NCBI GenBank assembly: GCA_002720865.1
Contig: PBIO01000023.1
Location: 1 to 32,973, forward strand
DNA from: Halobacteriovorax sp.
GTDB taxonomy: Bacteria > Bdellovibrionota > Bacteriovoracia > Bacteriovoracales > Bacteriovoracaceae
Direction: 5' to 3'
DNA length: 32,973 nt
The first letter of the stretch is position 1. The number at the start of each line of letters is the position of its first letter. The notes below the pieces were generated by a model, which was not told the origin of the DNA, ran no database searches, and worked only from the letters and a program-made list of their open reading frames with translations. Both the position numbers and the translations under genes were made by a program. Positions 30,561 through 32,973 of the stretch are shown here, in pieces.

Positions 30561-31622
30561 TCAATCCCAAACCTTGGGACGAAACTGGTTCAACTGTCTG
30601 GCTTCCATACCAGCCAGCATGCATAGATTGTAGTAGTCGCAATTTCTACCATAGGCATTGCATCTTCCAGTACGGATGCCATGTATCGGGAAGCAGGACA
30701 TCATAGCCTGTTCAGGATCGCCACCCTCTTGAATGAGTTTGTCGAACTCACCAATGGATTCTTCGATCTGATCCAGAATATGTATACATTCCTTTTTCCA
30801 TGCTTCAATCATGCCAGGACTTCGGGTCGTAGACTCACGTACAGCAGCCTGTTGAAACTGGGCACGGGCAGTCTTCGGCCTTGGTCCTTTGAATACTACA
30901 TTAACTAGTACACCTGAGAGTACCTCTTCGGGAAATATTTCCGAAAGAATCCAATATTCTCCGGTGAATTGGGACGCTGTGGCCAGGGAGTTGAGCATCA
31001 TCCGAGCACTGCTGCGGGTTGCGCTCTTGTGCTCCATGGTCATCAGGTTGCCACGGTAGGTTACAATTAGATCTGTACGACAGGTGTAGTTGTAGCCTGG
31101 TTTGAGTGGGGCTACCCATTCCCTCTCTATTAGAGGCTGACCCTGATCGTCACAAACTACCCGGATTTCTGGGAACTCAGGCTCCATGGAGTCTGGCCCG
31201 AAATCGTTGTGGTAGTCACGAATCATCTGCTCTAGAAGTCGCCAGCTTTCTTCTGACTCTTCTGCTCCACCACCGTATTCGTTCATTCCAGCGGCACGGG
31301 TCCAGTGTGTCCTAGCCATGTCGATGGCTTTTTCCACACTGCGTTCGCCGGTATCGTCACCGTCACGGACACCGGAATTATACCACTCGCCAATAGCCTC
31401 GTGGAATATCCTACCGTTGATCAGTGGCGTTGCCGTAGTGGGAAGTTGAATTCCCCTGCGGATTACCTCTTTGTCGTTTTCGTCGTAACCGATAATGGGC
31501 CGATAGTATAGGTTGAACCATTCACGGGGACAGTTAGCCCAGGTACTTAGGTAACTGTTGCCCAGAGCAGTTCCGCCAGTCGGTCCTACATCGGGTACGA
31601 ATCTAGGTGATCCTTCAGCCAT
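30561..31622 (-). CDS. PD-(D/E)XK nuclease with probable Fe-S cluster
   Basis: This 353-residue protein has the RecB/Cas4-type nuclease core: GRIFHEAIGEW (His74), CRTDLIV (Asp184) and MEHKS (Glu197 and Lys199). Cys31 near the N-terminus and three cysteines near the C-terminus (321, 328 and 334, spaced C-x6-C-x5-C) resemble the four-cysteine iron-sulfur clusters of AddB and Cas4, although the first C-terminal interval is usually C-x2-C. The ATG directly abuts the previous stop. Expected to trim or resect DNA ends; location two kb from a Sak4-like ATPase supports a role in phage recombination or replication. Confidence 0.8.
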   Translation of the reverse strand: MAEGSPRFVPDVGPTGGTALGNSYLSTWANCPREWFNLYYRPIIGYDENDKEVIRRGIQLPTTATPLINGRIFHEAIGEWYNSGVRDGDDTGERSVEKAIDMARTHWTRAAGMNEYGGGAEESEESWRLLEQMIRDYHNDFGPDSMEPEFPEIRVVCDDQGQPLIEREWVAPLKPGYNYTCRTDLIVTYRGNLMTMEHKSATRSSARMMLNSLATASQFTGEYWILSEIFPEEVLSGVLVNVVFKGPRPKTARAQFQQAAVRESTTRSPGMIEAWKKECIHILDQIEESIGEFDKLIQEGGDPEQAMMSCFPIHGIRTGRCNAYGRNCDYYNLCMLAGMEARQLNQFRPKVWD

Positions 31623-31952
31623 TTAATTCTTACCGGGCTTACTGAATTGTTTTACCCAGTTTTTGTACTTGTCGAAGTTTCCAGTATTCTGGGCAACTGA
31701 TTTTGATCGTTGTGCAATTCTTGCCCAGGTTTCATGGTTACGGTGACAGTAGCCGCAGAGTTTAGCTTTTTCAATGACTGAGCCATCTTCATCTTTCCAA
31801 TGAAAGACATGACTGCACTGGCGACTGCTACCGTACTCTACCTTACAAGAAGCACACTGCCACTTGTTGATGTCTCGCCATACTCCTGGGCTGGCTGCTT
31901 CAGAGCGACCATCTCTGGAGACGACAGGACTAGAGTAGTTTCTGTTGTCCAC
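31623..31952 (-). CDS. HNH/zinc-ribbon-like protein
   Basis: The 109-residue protein has two cysteine pairs and histidines in an HNH-like order: CASC, then CSHVFHW, then LCGYCHRNH. This can hold one or two zinc ions. The third motif looks like the C-x-x-C-H ending of many HNH nucleases, but the central Asn/His of a clean HNH is not certain, so activity is not assigned. GTG 31952 has AGAGGA about six bases upstream. The gene abuts the nuclease gene and overlaps a small basic open frame upstream. Confidence 0.6.
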   Translation of the reverse strand: MDNRNYSSPVVSRDGRSEAASPGVWRDINKWQCASCKVEYGSSRQCSHVFHWKDEDGSVIEKAKLCGYCHRNHETWARIAQRSKSVAQNTGNFDKYKNWVKQFSKPGKN

Positions 31953-32073
31953 TTTTTGTCCTCTTTTTTCTAGGTTTTTTGGTCTTCTTCTTTACAACTG
32001 GAGCAGGTATTGGTGCTCTCAGTTTGAAGGCTGCTTGTTTGATTCGTCGGAGGTCTTCCTGGGTTAGTTCCAC
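31930..32073 (-). CDS. 47-residue basic small protein
   Basis: GTG 32073 lies four bases after the stop of the XRE gene, and the frame runs to TAG at 31930, overlapping the next gene by 23 bases. The product starts MELTQEDLRRIKQAAFKLR, then has a Pro/Ala bend and a run of basic residues (VVKKKTKKPRKKRTK). Tight packing and the frame-consistent composition support a real gene, but the start codon is GTG with only a distant AGAGGA. Possibly nucleic-acid binding. Confidence 0.4.
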   Translation of the reverse strand: MELTQEDLRRIKQAAFKLRAPIPAPVVKKKTKKPRKKRTKSGQQKLL

Positions 32074-32077
32074 GGGA

Positions 32078-32311
32078 TTAGATTGTGTCCTCTGGAGCCT
32101 CGCCCAGTTTGGGGTAGAGGTCCAGGGCGCTTACTCCCATTGTCTTTGCAATGGAGATTAACTTACCCACGCCGACACCGGAGATTTCTGTGTGCTTTGT
32201 GGCTGCTTCTATCTTTGAGATGGTACCCAGGCTTACACCAGACTTGGCCGCTAGGTTCAACTGTGACAACTCAAGAGTTGTCCTAATTCCTCTTAGCTTT
32301 GTAATAGACAA
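32078..32311 (-). CDS. XRE-family helix-turn-helix regulator
   Basis: The 77-residue product has the Cro/CI-type helix-turn-helix: LRGIRTTLELSQLNLAAKSGVS, then LGTISKIEAATKH, where the second helix reads S-x-x-T-I-S-K-I-E as in XRE proteins. The rest ends in two short helices (VGKLISIAKTMGVSALDLYP). It probably controls early transcription of the minus-strand block. Start is TTG 32311 with AAAGG about 11 bases upstream, so translation may be weak. A stable hairpin lies directly upstream. Confidence 0.8.
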   Translation of the reverse strand: MSITKLRGIRTTLELSQLNLAAKSGVSLGTISKIEAATKHTEISGVGVGKLISIAKTMGVSALDLYPKLGEAPEDTI

Positions 32312-32338
32312 ACTATCGTATACCTTTCATCAAATCTA

Positions 32339-32394
32339 GGGGGGTGATTCCAGCCGAGCGATACTAGCCGAATGGTGTCTCGGTGTCACCCCCC
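32339..32394 (-). other. Long hairpin spanning the end of a small gene
   Basis: GGGGGGTGA (32339-32347) and TCACCCCCC (32386-32394) form a perfect nine-base stem. Within the loop CCGAG (32354-32358) and CTCGG (32379-32383) form a second stem. On the minus strand the 5' arm lies in the last codons of the 59-residue gene and the 3' arm lies after its stop, 28 bases before the XRE start. No T-run follows, so it may be a translation or processing element that acts on the regulator mRNA. Confidence 0.55.
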
Positions 32395-32543
32395 GTTTGG
32401 GTGGTATGCGAAGTTTTTTCTTCTCTATATGTCTTGCTCAGTTGTTCCATAAATTCATCTAATGTAATAAAACCCCATTTGTATTTTTTTAGTATCTTTT
32501 TTCTTAGCTTTTCAAGGTTAACTGAATCTTTAGGATCTTTCAC
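32364..32543 (-). CDS. 59-residue small charged protein
   Basis: This short gene fills the gap between the last two larger genes. GTG 32543 begins eight bases after the upstream stop, and the frame runs to TAG at 32364. The product starts MKDPKDSVNLEKLRKKIL, has a helix (GFITLDEFMEQLSKTY) and a polar tail. No strong ribosome-binding site is visible. Lys/Glu-rich helical content fits a real small protein; no family recognised. Confidence 0.5.
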   Translation of the reverse strand: MKDPKDSVNLEKLRKKILKKYKWGFITLDEFMEQLSKTYREEKTSHTTQTGGDTETPFG

Positions 32544-32551
32544 TGTTGATG

Positions 32552-32947
32552 TTATCTTTCTTGGTTTCTTATTTCATTAGCTGCCATCATACAGTCGATA
32601 AGATCCAGCACCCATTCTCTCATTATTGCTGTGTTTGGGTATCCTCCCATTGGAGTACAGTTGTATGTTGTTTCCTTCCAGAGATTTATACGTTGGAGTT
32701 CTGCCTGCATTTCTTCTTGAATGCGGGCCATGTTATCCAACATGACTTCCCTGGAGGTAAGGACTCTTTCTAAGTCCTTTAGCTCTTCTATTTTTAGTCT
32801 GTCATTCCATCCCAAGTTAATGAACCTCGTAGCTAATCTGGTCTTTTGGATTCCAGCACTGTCTGCATGAAAGACACTCACCTTTTTGGCTAGGTGCCGC
32901 ACATGCTTCGATGCCACTCCCGGGTGTACGCCCAGGACTATGGGCAA
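32552..32947 (-). CDS. Hypothetical protein near window edge
   Basis: The 131-residue reading begins at TTG 32947; an in-frame TAG at 32957-32959 lies just above it, so the gene does not continue beyond the window in this frame. GTG codons further in could be the true start. The middle is a long helix (LKDLERVLTSREVMLDNMARI), and the C-terminus is again helical (VLDLIDCMMAANEI). No family recognised. Confidence 0.45.
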   Translation of the reverse strand: MPIVLGVHPGVASKHVRHLAKKVSVFHADSAGIQKTRLATRFINLGWNDRLKIEELKDLERVLTSREVMLDNMARIQEEMQAELQRINLWKETTYNCTPMGGYPNTAIMREWVLDLIDCMMAANEIRNQER

Positions 32948-32973
32948 AGGCCAGTCCTATGTTTTCGGTGTAA

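Noticed and set aside
1-32973. CRISPR array, IS element, tRNA or rRNA
   Set aside because: No regularly spaced repeats, no transposase and no structure that reads as a tRNA or rRNA were seen by eye; a covariance search would settle the RNA question.

Overview
This window looks like most of the genome of a lytic-type, short-tailed (podovirus-like) bacteriophage. Bases 1 to about 21,720 carry tightly packed genes on the plus strand: a major capsid protein, virion proteins, a lysis-like cassette and large ejection-type proteins. Bases about 21,670 to 32,950 carry an equally compact minus-strand block: replication, recombination, nucleotide metabolism, a co-chaperonin and regulators. The blocks meet tail to tail with about 50 bases of overlap. 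An apparent nested spanin pair and several Sec-type signal peptides suggest a Gram-negative host. I cannot name the host. I see no terminase, portal, integrase, RNA polymerase, tRNA, rRNA, IS element or CRISPR array; terminase and portal would be expected just left of base 1.

Plus strand. The capsid gene (2-913) is followed by a structured gap and a virion-like protein (1029-2075). Bases 2089-6096 hold eight overlapping or abutting genes, all of which begin with a signal peptide, lipoprotein-like signal or membrane helix. One is a 596-residue cysteine-rich beta-helix candidate; the last two resemble Rz and Rz1. After this come a beta-rich protein, an adaptor-like protein, a fibre-like protein that also has a signal peptide, a tail-hub-like propeller candidate, a GNAT acetyltransferase, three successively larger ejection-type proteins (227, 660 and 1225 residues), two small proteins, a PurD-like ATP-grasp remnant and a calcineurin-type phosphoesterase.

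Minus strand, read from the right end: small unknown proteins, an XRE regulator, a cysteine-rich HNH-like protein, a PD-(D/E)XK nuclease with a likely Fe-S cluster, an excisionase-type DNA-binding protein, small proteins, a Sak4-like ATPase, a possible ssDNA-binding protein, a 259-base structured noncoding stretch, a GroES-like co-chaperonin, the replication enzymes, a DUF3987 helicase-like ATPase, a MazG-like pyrophosphohydrolase, an M15 peptidase (probable endolysin), a SprT-like metalloprotein and a zinc-finger-like protein.

The most unusual feature is the DNA polymerase. SPO1-type phages are known to carry a uracil-DNA-glycosylase (UDG) domain, a 3'-5' exonuclease and a family A polymerase in one chain. 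Here the same order is broken into three polypeptides. The UDG-like front half (27094-27573) ends before its second active-site motif. A small coiled-coil gene follows. The next protein begins with the missing HPAS-type motif and continues into Exo I and Exo II. One in-frame TAA and three codons later, a new ATG starts the protein with Exo III and the polymerase motifs. The second unusual theme is the set of exported, cysteine-rich, virion-like proteins.
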